Source: Lysinibacillus piscis
Lineage (GTDB): Bacteria > Bacillota > Bacilli > Bacillales_A > Planococcaceae
NCBI RefSeq assembly: GCF_026012395.1
Contig: NZ_BRZA01000002.1
Coordinates: 744,001 to 808,000 of the forward strand
Length of the DNA: 64,000 bases
Direction of reading: 5' to 3'
Notes under the pieces: generated by a model
The model's database searches: none
Seen by the model: only the letters and a program-made list of their open reading frames with translations
Told to the model about the DNA's origin: nothing
Shown here: positions 56,376 to 64,000 of the stretch, piece by piece
Numbering within the stretch: position 1 is the stretch's first letter
Layout: every line of letters starts with the position of its first letter
Translations under genes and position numbers: made by a program

Positions 56376-56389
56376 TGTAAGCGTATACA
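56376..56389 (+). promoter_or_regulatory. cre-like site upstream of ATPase gene
   Basis: TGTAAGCGTATACA matches the CcpA cre consensus at 13 of 14 positions and overlaps a TACAAT -10-like hexamer. Catabolite control of the ATPase is inferred. Confidence 0.55.
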
Positions 56390-56423
56390 ATAGAAACAAG
56401 AAAAGATTGTAGGAGGAATTGAC

Positions 56424-57524
56424 ATGGCAGAGCTTCAATTAAATCATATTTATAAAGTTTATGACGGTAACGTAACAGCAGTAGAGGATTTCAATTTACA
56501 TATTAAAGATAAAGAGTTTATTGTTTTTGTTGGACCATCAGGTTGTGGTAAATCAACAACACTTCGTATGATTGCAGGGCTTGAGGAAATTTCAAAAGGC
56601 GATTTCTTTATCGATGAGCGCCGTGTGAATGATGTAGCACCGAAAGACCGTGATATTGCAATGGTATTCCAAAACTATGCGTTATACCCACATATGTCCG
56701 TTTTCGACAATATGGCATTCGGTTTAAAGCTTCGTAAAGTGCCAAAAGCTGAAATTAAGCAACGTGTGGAAGAGGCGGCACAAATTTTAGGTTTGACAGA
56801 ATATTTGAAACGTAAGCCAAAAGCATTATCTGGTGGTCAGCGTCAACGTGTAGCACTTGGGCGTGCAATTGTCCGTGACGCAAAAGTATTCTTAATGGAT
56901 GAGCCACTATCCAACCTAGATGCTAAACTTCGTGTCCAAATGCGTGCTGAAATCATTAAGCTTCACCAACGCTTACAAACAACGACTATTTATGTAACGC
57001 ATGACCAAACAGAAGCATTGACAATGGCGACACGTATTGTCGTGATGAAGGCTGGGAAAATCATGCAAATTGGTACACCAAAAGAAGTATATGAAAATCC
57101 AGAGAATGCCTTTGTTGCAGGCTTTATCGGTTCACCACCAATGAACTTCTTTAAAGCACAATTGAGTGAGGGCTTTGTAAAAGTTGGTGATCAAACATTA
57201 AATGTACCTGAAGGAAAAATGAATTATTTACGTGAACAAGGCTATGTTGGAAAAGAGATTACACTTGGTATCCGTCCAGAAGATATTCGTGATGAGCTTG
57301 TGTTCCTTGAGACATTCGAAAATTCTGCATTCAATGCAACTGTCTCTGTTTCTGAACTACTTGGTGCGGAAATTATGGTATATTCTGAGCTTGCTGGTCA
57401 AAGTTTCGTTGCACGCTTAGATTCACGTCTTGATATTGTGGCAGGGGAGCAAATTCAACTAGCATTTGATATGAATAAGGCACATTTCTTTGATGTAACA
57501 ACGGAAGTGCGTATTCGTCCATAA
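56424..57524 (+). CDS. Sugar ABC transporter ATPase (MsmK/MsmX/UgpC type)
   Basis: A 366-residue ATPase: Walker A GPSGCGKSTT, Q-loop VFQNYALYPHMS, signature LSGGQRQRVALGRA, Walker B VFLMDEPLSNLDAKL and H-loop VTHDQTEAL. The C-terminal MalK/TOBE regulatory domain covers 235-366. MsmX-type ATPases energise several sugar transporters, so it can serve the permeases at 48727-50411. AGGAGGAATT precedes the start. Confidence 0.95.
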   Translation: MAELQLNHIYKVYDGNVTAVEDFNLHIKDKEFIVFVGPSGCGKSTTLRMIAGLEEISKGDFFIDERRVNDVAPKDRDIAMVFQNYALYPHMSVFDNMAFGLKLRKVPKAEIKQRVEEAAQILGLTEYLKRKPKALSGGQRQRVALGRAIVRDAKVFLMDEPLSNLDAKLRVQMRAEIIKLHQRLQTTTIYVTHDQTEALTMATRIVVMKAGKIMQIGTPKEVYENPENAFVAGFIGSPPMNFFKAQLSEGFVKVGDQTLNVPEGKMNYLREQGYVGKEITLGIRPEDIRDELVFLETFENSAFNATVSVSELLGAEIMVYSELAGQSFVARLDSRLDIVAGEQIQLAFDMNKAHFFDVTTEVRIRP

Positions 57525-57535
57525 GCATCCAGAGC

Positions 57536-57582
57536 AACTGCACTTTGAATGATGATATTTCATCATTTAAAGTGCAGTTTTA
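57536..57582. terminator. Terminator after ATPase gene
   Basis: A 20-bp stem (arms 57536-57555 and 57560-57579, one G-U pair, loop TATT) ending TGCAGTT followed by TTATT. Strong enough for both directions; it overlaps the end of the convergent Spo0E-like gene. Confidence 0.8.
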
Positions 57583-57754
57583 TTGTACATGGTTGACGAT
57601 GTTTATTATAGCGATTCAGTAACACATCTAATTGTTGGCTGTATTGAACAACGGCAGGATGTGTAAAGCCTAAATGTTCCGCTTTTTTATACATGATCTT
57701 CCGTTTCATTTCAATCATTATTTTTAAGGCTAGTTTATATAATAGATGTAACAA
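57563..57754 (-). CDS. Spo0E-like aspartyl-phosphate phosphatase
   Basis: A 63-residue helical hairpin protein of the Spo0E family: IEMKRKIMYKKAEHLGFTHP then VVQYSQQLDVLLNRYNK, including the family SQxLDxLLNxY signature that removes phosphate from Spo0A. These proteins delay sporulation. The start is TTG 57754 with AGGAGG 8 bases upstream, an uncommon start supported by spacing; ATG codons lie 12 residues further in. Confidence 0.85.
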   Translation of the reverse strand: MLHLLYKLALKIMIEMKRKIMYKKAEHLGFTHPAVVQYSQQLDVLLNRYNKHRQPCTIKLHFK

Positions 57755-57906
57755 TATAGGTTCCTCCTACTATTTGTAGTTCGTTAAAATGGGATATGGG
57801 ATTTTACACAACTTTTATAGTGTATAATAGTGTATTTGAAAAATTTGTCGTATTGTGTAAAGAAATCAAAGGTTCACAAATTTGTCATAACTGAATATGG
57901 ATTCGT

Positions 57907-57934
57907 TCAATCAATCAATCAATCAATCAATCAA
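57907..57934. repeat. (TCAA)7 microsatellite
   Basis: Seven perfect TCAA units. They lie 3 bp from a perfect 11-bp hairpin (CAAGCACACAG 57937-57947, CTGTGTGCTTG 57956-57966), between two minus-strand genes. No reading frame crosses it convincingly. Confidence 0.85.
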
Positions 57935-58032
57935 AACAAGCACACAGCGACGAAACTGTGTGCTTGTATGGCTAGCATTTATATTTTTAGTATGATGTAG
58001 ATAGAGTTATGTTTAAAAATGAAGAAGTATAG

Positions 58033-58067
58033 AAAAACGCTTGGAGCGAAAATCCAAGCGTTTTTTT
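58033..58067. terminator. Terminator beside GNAT gene
   Basis: AAAAACGCTTGGA (58033-58045) and TCCAAGCGTTTTT (58053-58065), perfect 13-bp stem, A and T runs on both sides. It ends the minus-strand GNAT gene. Confidence 0.85.
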
Positions 58068-58070
58068 ATG

Positions 58071-58484
58071 TTATTTATTGGAAATTCCTGATTGTCTGTC
58101 ATAATTTCTTACACACATACCATTTGTCTTCATCATGCCAAATTTCTCATAATAAGGCACCAATTCATCATCACAGCACAAATCAATCATATAAATAGCA
58201 TCTAGCTCTTGTAAAATTCTTGTCACTAATTCCTGACCAATGCCTTTATTTTGATAGGCTGGTAAAACTTCAAGCATTGGAATATAAGCAGATAGAACAC
58301 CGTCGCTAATCGCTGTGATAAAGCCAACGACCTGTTTACTCGTGTCGTCTATCGCAATAACAACTTTATGGCTATTTTGTAATAGCTTTAAATGGGTTTG
58401 TGGGCTTGGTGGATTAGGCCAGCCATCAAAAAAGCCTTGTAACATATTAGCTGAAATTTCTGTAAGACTATTTGTGTAAAGCAT
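58071..58484 (-). CDS. GNAT acetyltransferase
   Basis: A 137-residue GNAT protein: VVIAIDDTSKQVVGFITAIS, the acetyl-CoA loop EVLPAYQNKGIGQELVTRIL and a C-terminal VPYYEKFGM. Target unknown. GGGAG lies upstream of ATG 58484. Confidence 0.85.
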   Translation of the reverse strand: MLYTNSLTEISANMLQGFFDGWPNPPSPQTHLKLLQNSHKVVIAIDDTSKQVVGFITAISDGVLSAYIPMLEVLPAYQNKGIGQELVTRILQELDAIYMIDLCCDDELVPYYEKFGMMKTNGMCVRNYDRQSGISNK

Positions 58485-58569
58485 TCGTTACCAACTCCCG
58501 TAGTGTTTTTCATGATAGGGTAGTTCGTAACAATCAATAGTGTAATAACAAAATCATGCCTCCTAGCTA

Positions 58570-59196
58570 TTAATGAATCCATTCCTTTGCTTTTGCTACA
58601 ATGACTGCCTCTGCACGTGATTCGACATTGAGCTTGACGAATAGCTTGGATAAATAATTTTCAATGGTGCGCTGTGTGACACCGAGTGTTGAAGCAATCG
58701 CTTTGTTCGTAGCGCCTTGTGCTACAAGGTTTAAAATTTCTTGTTCTTTATCGCTTAACAATACGTCGTGCTCCGTAGTCGGTACATTCGTCCGTTGTTG
58801 TACAAAATCTAAAAAATCGGCAGCTAATAAAATTTCTCCACGCAAAGTCGCTTGAATTGTTTGAATAACTTGCTCTTTTGTTGCAAGTTTCGACAATAAG
58901 CCATCCACCTTTTTTTCAATTAATAATTCATAATAATCGGAGAGCTCGTAGCCTGTATAAAGGACAATGAACGCATCAGGCTGTTTTTTCTTAATCAAGT
59001 CCGCAAGCTGGATACCGTTAATGACCTTCATATTAATATCAATTAAAAATAGATGAAAGGTTTGTATGTCCATTCTAGATAAGACAGCCGTACTATTGCG
59101 CTCAGTATGAATAGAGACATTGGCTAAATCTTGCAATAATGTTTTCGTACCGTCTAGTACAACGGGATGGTCATCAACAATAAGTAGATTAATCAT
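58570..59196 (-). CDS. NarL/LuxR-type response regulator (ComA-like)
   Basis: A 208-residue response regulator. The receiver domain has the acidic pair D8-D9, the phosphoacceptor D53 in FLIDINMK and the switch region VLYTGYEL. The C-terminal LuxR helix-turn-helix is KEQEILNLVAQGATNKAIAS to about 205. The reading frame is open upstream, but GGAG lies 7 bases before ATG 59196, which overlaps the kinase gene stop by 8 bases. It is the partner of the following kinase. Confidence 0.9.
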   Translation of the reverse strand: MINLLIVDDHPVVLDGTKTLLQDLANVSIHTERNSTAVLSRMDIQTFHLFLIDINMKVINGIQLADLIKKKQPDAFIVLYTGYELSDYYELLIEKKVDGLLSKLATKEQVIQTIQATLRGEILLAADFLDFVQQRTNVPTTEHDVLLSDKEQEILNLVAQGATNKAIASTLGVTQRTIENYLSKLFVKLNVESRAEAVIVAKAKEWIH

Positions 59197-61381
59197 GAAA
59201 ATCTCCATTCTCTTGTATTTGAATAATAATATGCATACCTTCGTTTGGCTGAGAGGTAATCGAAATCGAACCATTAAAGGCACGAACACGCTCTCGAATG
59301 CCATTGATGCCCATTGAAGCAGAAGATGGCATTAAATCCTCTACATCACAGCCAATGCCATTATCATCATATTGCAGGATGAACCCGTTAGCTGTTGCTT
59401 GCAGTTGGAGGGAAACCTCTGTTGCTTCTGCATGTTTAATCGCATTATTTAAGAGTTCTTGTACAAGTCGATAAACAACTAAATGCAAGGCAGCATCATG
59501 AAAATGTACTGGCTCAATTTGTGCATGTACTAAAAAATCAGCACGTATTTTTGTTTTTTGAATCAATTTTTTCAAAGCAATTTGTAAGCCAAATGTATCC
59601 AGTAGTGGTGGGCTTAAATTTTCGCAGTATTCTCGTAAATCATGTGTGGCATCTAAGAGTTGCTCTCGAATACGAAGTACTTTATCTTTTTGAATAGTTG
59701 GCGCATCTGTTAGTAAATCAAGCTCACGTGCTAAATGGAGTTGCTCTTGTAAAATCGTATCATGTAGTTCCTGTGCCAAAATACTTTTTTCTTTCTCAAT
59801 CATGTTCCATAATAATGTATCTAGCCATGGTAGCTGTGCATTATTTGTTGTGCGTATATGTTGTATTTCTCGTATTAAATCTTCCATTTGTTTCAAATTA
59901 TCAATAAACATTGACACGTACAGCGCCAGAAGCTCCAACCATAATAATTCCTCTTTTTGCAGTACATGATGAATAGACAAAATGATTTTTTCTTCACCTG
60001 TATCATAAAGTAATAGATGCGTAACACCAAACGTCGTATGAATTTCACCTGCATGAAAGGACATATCCTCCGTTGTCCGCTCGATAGAAAAAGCGGTGGT
60101 GCGTAGTTTTTCGGCTAACTCGCTTCGAAATCGCTCTAAAAGCTCCTCTAAATTTTTCGCTTTCCCCATATGATGGACCGCAGCATATAAATTATGTACA
60201 TAATTCCCTGTAGAGGAAAAGATCACTTTCCGATATTTGAAATCGAGTTGCTCTTTTAAATAAAAACTAGCAACTAGCAGTAAAAATGTAAAAATAAATA
60301 GGCTAATTACCTTCACAGTAGGCAGCTCTTTGATGAAAAATAGCATCGTGCCCCCTATGAACAAAAGCGCAATCCAAAAAGCTAAAGATGAGTAATAGCG
60401 TAAGCGAGAGAGCTGATATTCCAAATCAAATAAGCGTTCATTGACTTGAATGAAAATAAAGGAAAAGGGAATCATTAGTAAAAATAAAGCCGCAAACTCT
60501 GCGCGCAGAAACGGCGGGTAATTTAAAATTTCTGGTATGACAAATAACAATAAAAAAGGCAAAAATGGCGTAATCAATGCGACAGCAATAAAGCGAATTT
60601 TTGCCGATTTGGTCTGCAAATAACTGCGCAATAAAATATAAATAATGTACAGTAGTAAAAAGGCAAATATCGTTAAGTTCATTACAGAAATGGTTTCCCG
60701 TATATGCGGTACATATAAAATAAATACATCCCCGATTCCTAATAATATGGGCAGTATATAGAGCCATTTTGCTTGTATATGTGGCCATGCGATGTGTAAG
60801 TACTCACAATACCTTTGCAAAAAATGAATTAGCAGTACTAAGCATAATAAAATACCAATGCCAACAACGAACATACCGACTATATTTCCACGACCAGATG
60901 CACCTGTGCTCGTATACGCCAGTGAGCATGTTAATAAAAAGTAAATCAATAAATTTGTTAAGGCGTGATGCATTGTTTTCCGCCATAAATAGCAAGCAAC
61001 ACCAAAGGAAAAAATAAAATAAACAATTGGAAAAACAACGTGCAAATAAAACTCAATTGGAATATCTTGATGTTTCACGGAAATCGTTTTTATAGTGCCA
61101 TCGGGTTTTTCGATTGTTAAAGAGGATGCTCCACGCACAACGGAATAGCGCTGAACCGAGCGATTATCTTGTATAGGTTGTCCATCAACCGCTAGTAAAA
61201 AATCCCCTTTTTCTATATGCTGTGCATGTGCCCACTTTGGATAATAAAAGGAGGTGATAACTGCCTGCTCATTTGTTGTATCCACTGCAATACTGACAAA
61301 GGGTACACGTATGGCAACAATCAGTAAATAGACACTTAGCAATACATAGATTGTCAGTATACTGTAACGCCATTTATTCAT
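59189..61381 (-). CDS. Sensor histidine kinase with PDZ-like and multi-TM input (ComP-like)
   Basis: A 730-residue membrane kinase. An N-terminal TM segment is followed by an extracellular PDZ-like domain (about 40-105, HIEKGDFLLAVDGQPIQDNR), then about seven TM segments to residue 390. The cytoplasmic part has a HisKA_3 helix with the phospho-histidine at about 537 (AQELHDTILQEQ) and an HATPase domain (LVQELLNNAIKHAEATEVSL, DDNGIGCDVEDL). This is the architecture of ComP, the ComX quorum-sensing receptor, but no comQ or comX lies upstream. Divergent from the membrane protein at 61595. Confidence 0.88.
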   Translation of the reverse strand: MNKWRYSILTIYVLLSVYLLIVAIRVPFVSIAVDTTNEQAVITSFYYPKWAHAQHIEKGDFLLAVDGQPIQDNRSVQRYSVVRGASSLTIEKPDGTIKTISVKHQDIPIEFYLHVVFPIVYFIFSFGVACYLWRKTMHHALTNLLIYFLLTCSLAYTSTGASGRGNIVGMFVVGIGILLCLVLLIHFLQRYCEYLHIAWPHIQAKWLYILPILLGIGDVFILYVPHIRETISVMNLTIFAFLLLYIIYILLRSYLQTKSAKIRFIAVALITPFLPFLLLFVIPEILNYPPFLRAEFAALFLLMIPFSFIFIQVNERLFDLEYQLSRLRYYSSLAFWIALLFIGGTMLFFIKELPTVKVISLFIFTFLLLVASFYLKEQLDFKYRKVIFSSTGNYVHNLYAAVHHMGKAKNLEELLERFRSELAEKLRTTAFSIERTTEDMSFHAGEIHTTFGVTHLLLYDTGEEKIILSIHHVLQKEELLWLELLALYVSMFIDNLKQMEDLIREIQHIRTTNNAQLPWLDTLLWNMIEKEKSILAQELHDTILQEQLHLARELDLLTDAPTIQKDKVLRIREQLLDATHDLREYCENLSPPLLDTFGLQIALKKLIQKTKIRADFLVHAQIEPVHFHDAALHLVVYRLVQELLNNAIKHAEATEVSLQLQATANGFILQYDDNGIGCDVEDLMPSSASMGINGIRERVRAFNGSISITSQPNEGMHIIIQIQENGDFHD

Positions 61382-61474
61382 AAATCAACCTCATTGCTAT
61401 CATCAAAATGCCCCGTTTCACTTTTACTTTATCATTCTACCATATATTATCCATAAAAATGAGTGATTAGGGAA

Positions 61475-61540
61475 TACCGAAATCGATTCTTTCGGAAAAC
61501 CACCACCATGTTTTCGGAATCACGAAATCGTATTTTCGGT
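61475..61540. promoter_or_regulatory. Cluster of TTTCGG inverted repeats between divergent genes
   Basis: CCGAAA and TTTCGG (61477-61482, 61490-61495) are inverted with a 7-bp spacer. A further TTTTCGG at 61511, CGAAATCG at 61523 and TTTTCGG at 61533 follow. The half-site recalls the ComA half-site TTGCGG loosely. A regulator binding region for the two-component system is a reasonable guess. Confidence 0.45.
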
Positions 61541-61594
61541 AGTAGGTATGGTAGCCTAAAATTAATATAGATAATGAAAGGAGGCGTGTTGTTT

Positions 61595-62503
61595 ATGAAA
61601 AAGGGCTGGAAGGTTTTCATCCTTTTCCTGCTCATTACCATTAGCGTAGGGTCAATGACGATTTCTGCACAAGAGGTGACAAAGGAAGCCGTAGAAGTGG
61701 ATATTTGTATTATTGGTGGTGATAATCATTTCGTCTATAAAGTTCCTAAAACATTACATGAGGGTATGTCCCATGCAGATATGCAGAAAGATATTGAATC
61801 TTCACTAGCAAGTCATTGGAAAATTAAAGATGTTCATTATGAAAATCATCGATCAGATGTATCATACACTTTCTTCGTGCAAGATTTATTTCAACAAAAG
61901 CAGAATGGACAAATGAAAATCGCTATTCCCTATCAAGTGTTAGTAGGCATGTTTGGTAAAGATGAAGTCATCCAATTGCGTGTTTTAGCTAGCAAATTGA
62001 GCAATTGGACAATCAACACGAAAGATTGGGCTTCACTTGGCTTTGCTGAGCCATTGGCATTTTTAAGTGACAGACAATATATTTACGAGGGGGCAGTCAA
62101 TGAACTATTACAGCAACGTGTTGGTCATTTTGATGGCTCCATCTCTAAAAAACAACTAATTGGCTATAGTGGTCTTTATGGTAGCTTTATTGTGCTCCAA
62201 ATTATTGCCTGTGTCTTGTTATCAAAGCGCTTTAAAAACCACATTCTTGAAAATGCAGAAAGTATCCATCATTTTCGTAAACTGAAATACACGTATCAAA
62301 GCATTCCTTTTTTCATTATGCTGTTACAAATCGTGTTTTTAGTGGTATCTGGCTTATTAACAGCGTTTAGTCTCTATTTTAGTCCTGGCATTGATTTACT
62401 ATTTATCATTGTACCAATACTAATTAATATTATTTTACTACCAACCTTTTTTTCCGTCACAGAGCAGGAATTAGTACATGGACCACAGGAGGATTTCTTC
62501 TGA
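61595..62503 (+). CDS. Exported membrane protein, unknown function
   Basis: A 302-residue protein: signal peptide (KKGWKVFILFLLITISVGSM, cleavage near TISAQE), an outer domain of about 170 residues, then three hydrophobic segments (GLYGSFIVLQIIACVLL; PFFIMLLQIVFLVVSGLLTA; LLFIIVPILINIILLPTFF). No family is recognised. AAAGGAGG is 10 bases before ATG 61595; the ATG at 61574 lies upstream of it. Being divergent from the ComP-like operon, it may be its target. Confidence 0.7.
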   Translation: MKKGWKVFILFLLITISVGSMTISAQEVTKEAVEVDICIIGGDNHFVYKVPKTLHEGMSHADMQKDIESSLASHWKIKDVHYENHRSDVSYTFFVQDLFQQKQNGQMKIAIPYQVLVGMFGKDEVIQLRVLASKLSNWTINTKDWASLGFAEPLAFLSDRQYIYEGAVNELLQQRVGHFDGSISKKQLIGYSGLYGSFIVLQIIACVLLSKRFKNHILENAESIHHFRKLKYTYQSIPFFIMLLQIVFLVVSGLLTAFSLYFSPGIDLLFIIVPILINIILLPTFFSVTEQELVHGPQEDFF

Positions 62504-62557
62504 TATATGTAAATGGTATAATGAATGGCAGTACAAATGAAGGAGCTGCTAGACAAT

Positions 62558-63535
62558 ATGACACATCCAGAAATAGCCTATTTAAATTTACTGCAACATA
62601 TAGTTGATAATGGCATTAAAAAAGAAGATCGTACAGGGACAGGTACATATAGCATATTTGGCTATCAAATGCGCTTTGATTTAACGAAAGGCTTCCCGCT
62701 GTTAACAACAAAGCGTGTACCATTCAAACTAGTAGCGAGTGAATTATTATGGTTTATAAAAGGGGATACGAATATTCGCTATTTATTACAACATAATAAT
62801 CATATTTGGGACGAATGGGCTTTTAAAAGATGGGTGGAATCAGCCGATTATCATGGGCCTGATATGACCGATTTTGGGCGTCGTTGTTTAGTAGATGAAG
62901 CATTTAACCGTCAATATCAAGAACAATTGGCTTTCTTTTGCGAACAAATACGAACTGATGATGTGTTTGCCAGACAGTATGGGGAACTTGGGAATGTGTA
63001 TGGCAAACAGTGGCGTAATTGGACGACAAGCACAGGGGATACGATTGACCAATTACAAGATGTTATCGAGCAAATTAAGCATAATCCTGATTCAAGACGT
63101 ATCATTGTGAATGCTTGGAATCCTGAAGATGTCATCCATGCAGGGGCAAAAGGAAGTAAAGCTGTATTACCGCCATGTCATGTCATGTTCCAGTTTTATG
63201 TGGCAGATGGTCGTTTAAGCTGTCAATTAATGCAGCGTAGCTTGGATGCTTTCTTGGGCTGTCCGTTTAATATTGCTTCCTACGCATTATTAACGTATTT
63301 AATCGCACATGAATGTGGATTAGAAGTGGGCGAATTTATTCATAGCATTGGGGATGCACATATATATAGCAACCATGTGGAGCAAGTGCAACAACAGCTT
63401 TCACGTCAACCAAAGGAACTACCAACCTTGAAAATCAATCCGAATAAAACGTCCATTTTTGATATAGAGCTAGAAGATCTTACGATTGAAGGCTATGATC
63501 CACATCCAACGATTAAAGCACCGATTGCTGTATAG
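62558..63535 (+). CDS. thyA: Thymidylate synthase
   Basis: ThyA makes dTMP from dUMP with methylene-tetrahydrofolate. The 325-residue protein belongs to the longer Lactobacillus-type form. Landmarks: [20 protein letters not shown], the long small-domain insertion, [11 protein letters not shown], the catalytic cysteine in [12 protein letters not shown] and [26 protein letters not shown] lies 12 bases before ATG 62558; longer in-frame starts at 62525 and 62537 lack sites. A folate gene does not follow within the window. Confidence 0.96.
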   Translation: MTHPEIAYLNLLQHIVDNGIKKEDRTGTGTYSIFGYQMRFDLTKGFPLLTTKRVPFKLVASELLWFIKGDTNIRYLLQHNNHIWDEWAFKRWVESADYHGPDMTDFGRRCLVDEAFNRQYQEQLAFFCEQIRTDDVFARQYGELGNVYGKQWRNWTTSTGDTIDQLQDVIEQIKHNPDSRRIIVNAWNPEDVIHAGAKGSKAVLPPCHVMFQFYVADGRLSCQLMQRSLDAFLGCPFNIASYALLTYLIAHECGLEVGEFIHSIGDAHIYSNHVEQVQQQLSRQPKELPTLKINPNKTSIFDIELEDLTIEGYDPHPTIKAPIAV

Positions 63536-63669
63536 CAGATGGGGGGAGCAGCTTTTGGAAGTTGCTCCTAAAATAGGCTATAGGACGTATGGCATTCCAC
63601 TTGAATTTGGTGTATTTTGTATATAGTGTGTATTGATGTAAGTCAAATGATGAGGTAGAGGTGAAAAGG

Positions 63670-63840
63670 ATGGAGACAGTTATGTTGCAAGTAGTAGAAA
63701 GGGAAGTAAAAAAACCGATGGACACTACTATGCGTGATAGTACCACCTATCCTTCTAAAGCGTTAACAAATGAGCAATTACGTCAGTTAATGCAAGTTGT
63801 GGATGCCATTCGTCTAAATGGTTATAAAGAAAGACTATAA
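63670..63840 (+). CDS. Small protein of 56 residues, unknown function
   Basis: A short frame with GAGGTGAAAAGG directly before the ATG. The protein is polar (VVEREVKKPMDTTMRDSTTY) with a helical end (LTNEQLRQLMQVVDAIRLNG). It looks like a real conserved small gene; family not recognised. An imperfect hairpin (AAAGCGCCT 63844-63852 with AGGTGCTTTT near 63876) follows. Confidence 0.6.
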   Translation: METVMLQVVEREVKKPMDTTMRDSTTYPSKALTNEQLRQLMQVVDAIRLNGYKERL

Positions 63841-63887
63841 ATGAAAGCGCCTTCTCATGTATACTAACGAGGGAGGTGCTTTTTAAT

Positions 63888-64000
63888 ATGTATATTATTT
63901 TTGTGGATTCTGTTTCAGGAACCGAGTTATTACAACTCGTGTCGCAGGATGTAGCAGGTGTATTAGTGGCAGCCCAAGGAGAAAGTATTACATTTCCAAT
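63888..64000 (+). CDS. 5' end of a further gene (partial)
   Basis: GGGAGGTG at 63871-63878 is followed by ATG 63888 and an open frame to the window edge, beginning MYIIFVDSVSGTELLQLVSQ. Too short to identify. Its ribosome site lies within the possible terminator of the preceding small gene. Confidence 0.5.
   Translation, partial: MYIIFVDSVSGTELLQLVSQDVAGVLVAAQGESITFP

Noticed and set aside
1-64000. tRNA or rRNA genes, prophage, integrase or replication origin
   Set aside because: I looked for cloverleaf-like sequences, phage structural genes, integrases and DnaA box clusters and saw none I could support.

Overview
The window is AT-rich DNA with Gram-positive ribosome binding sites, a Spo0E-like sporulation phosphatase, an SLH-anchored surface enzyme, a T-box-controlled thrS, Fur and LexA-type boxes and a Bacillus-type PolY/YolD pair. 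Together these point to a spore-forming member of the Bacillales, most likely Lysinibacillus or a close relative. The genus is an inference from gene content, not from a marker gene.

1-11.4 kb: a complete type I-C CRISPR-Cas operon (cas3-cas5c-cas8c-cas7-cas4-cas1-cas2), a 174-bp leader and a 47-repeat array. 11.6-22.1 kb: accessory genes. These are an iron-siderophore block on the minus strand (two binding lipoproteins, a siderophore-type esterase and two AraC regulators fused to binding-protein domains, with three Fur boxes), followed by an AAC(6')-like acetyltransferase, tag, a TetR/DUF2306 pair, an Excalibur protein, a DinB protein and a metallo-beta-lactamase-fold hydrolase. 22.4-23.9 kb: a second I-C array of 20 repeats in inverted orientation. 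It carries an inverted copy of the leader and the decayed last 44 bp of cas2, so the accessory block is bracketed by two inverted arrays.

24-28 kb: bacilliredoxin, a YpiP-like methyltransferase and an SOS-type PolY/YolD operon. 28.3-29.9 kb: an orphan array with a different, 29-nt I-B-like repeat and no cas genes in the window. 30-44 kb: catalase, a second DinB-like protein, an IS3 relic, small stress or hypothetical genes, a 23-codon membrane peptide missed by length cutoffs, an SLH 5'-nucleotidase, and a MarR/DUF3147 operon. 44.3-46.6 kb: T-box and thrS.

47-57.5 kb: a sugar catabolic cluster made of ABC binding protein, two permeases, LacI regulator, ThuA, two Gfo/Idh/MocA dehydrogenases, a TIM-barrel isomerase/epimerase, a PucR-type regulator and an MsmK-type ATPase. 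The gene set parallels the Thu (3-keto-disaccharide) systems of proteobacteria. 57.5-64 kb: Spo0E-like peptide, GNAT, a ComP/ComA-like two-component pair with a PDZ-like sensor, a membrane protein, thyA, a 56-residue ORF and the start of a further gene.

A dispersed element with two small hairpins occurs three times (near 31.9, 44.6 and 48.5 kb). Its hairpins show compensatory base changes while its reading frame is not kept. This is the least explained structure in the window, together with the inverted leader duplication and the re-acquired spacers in both array types.
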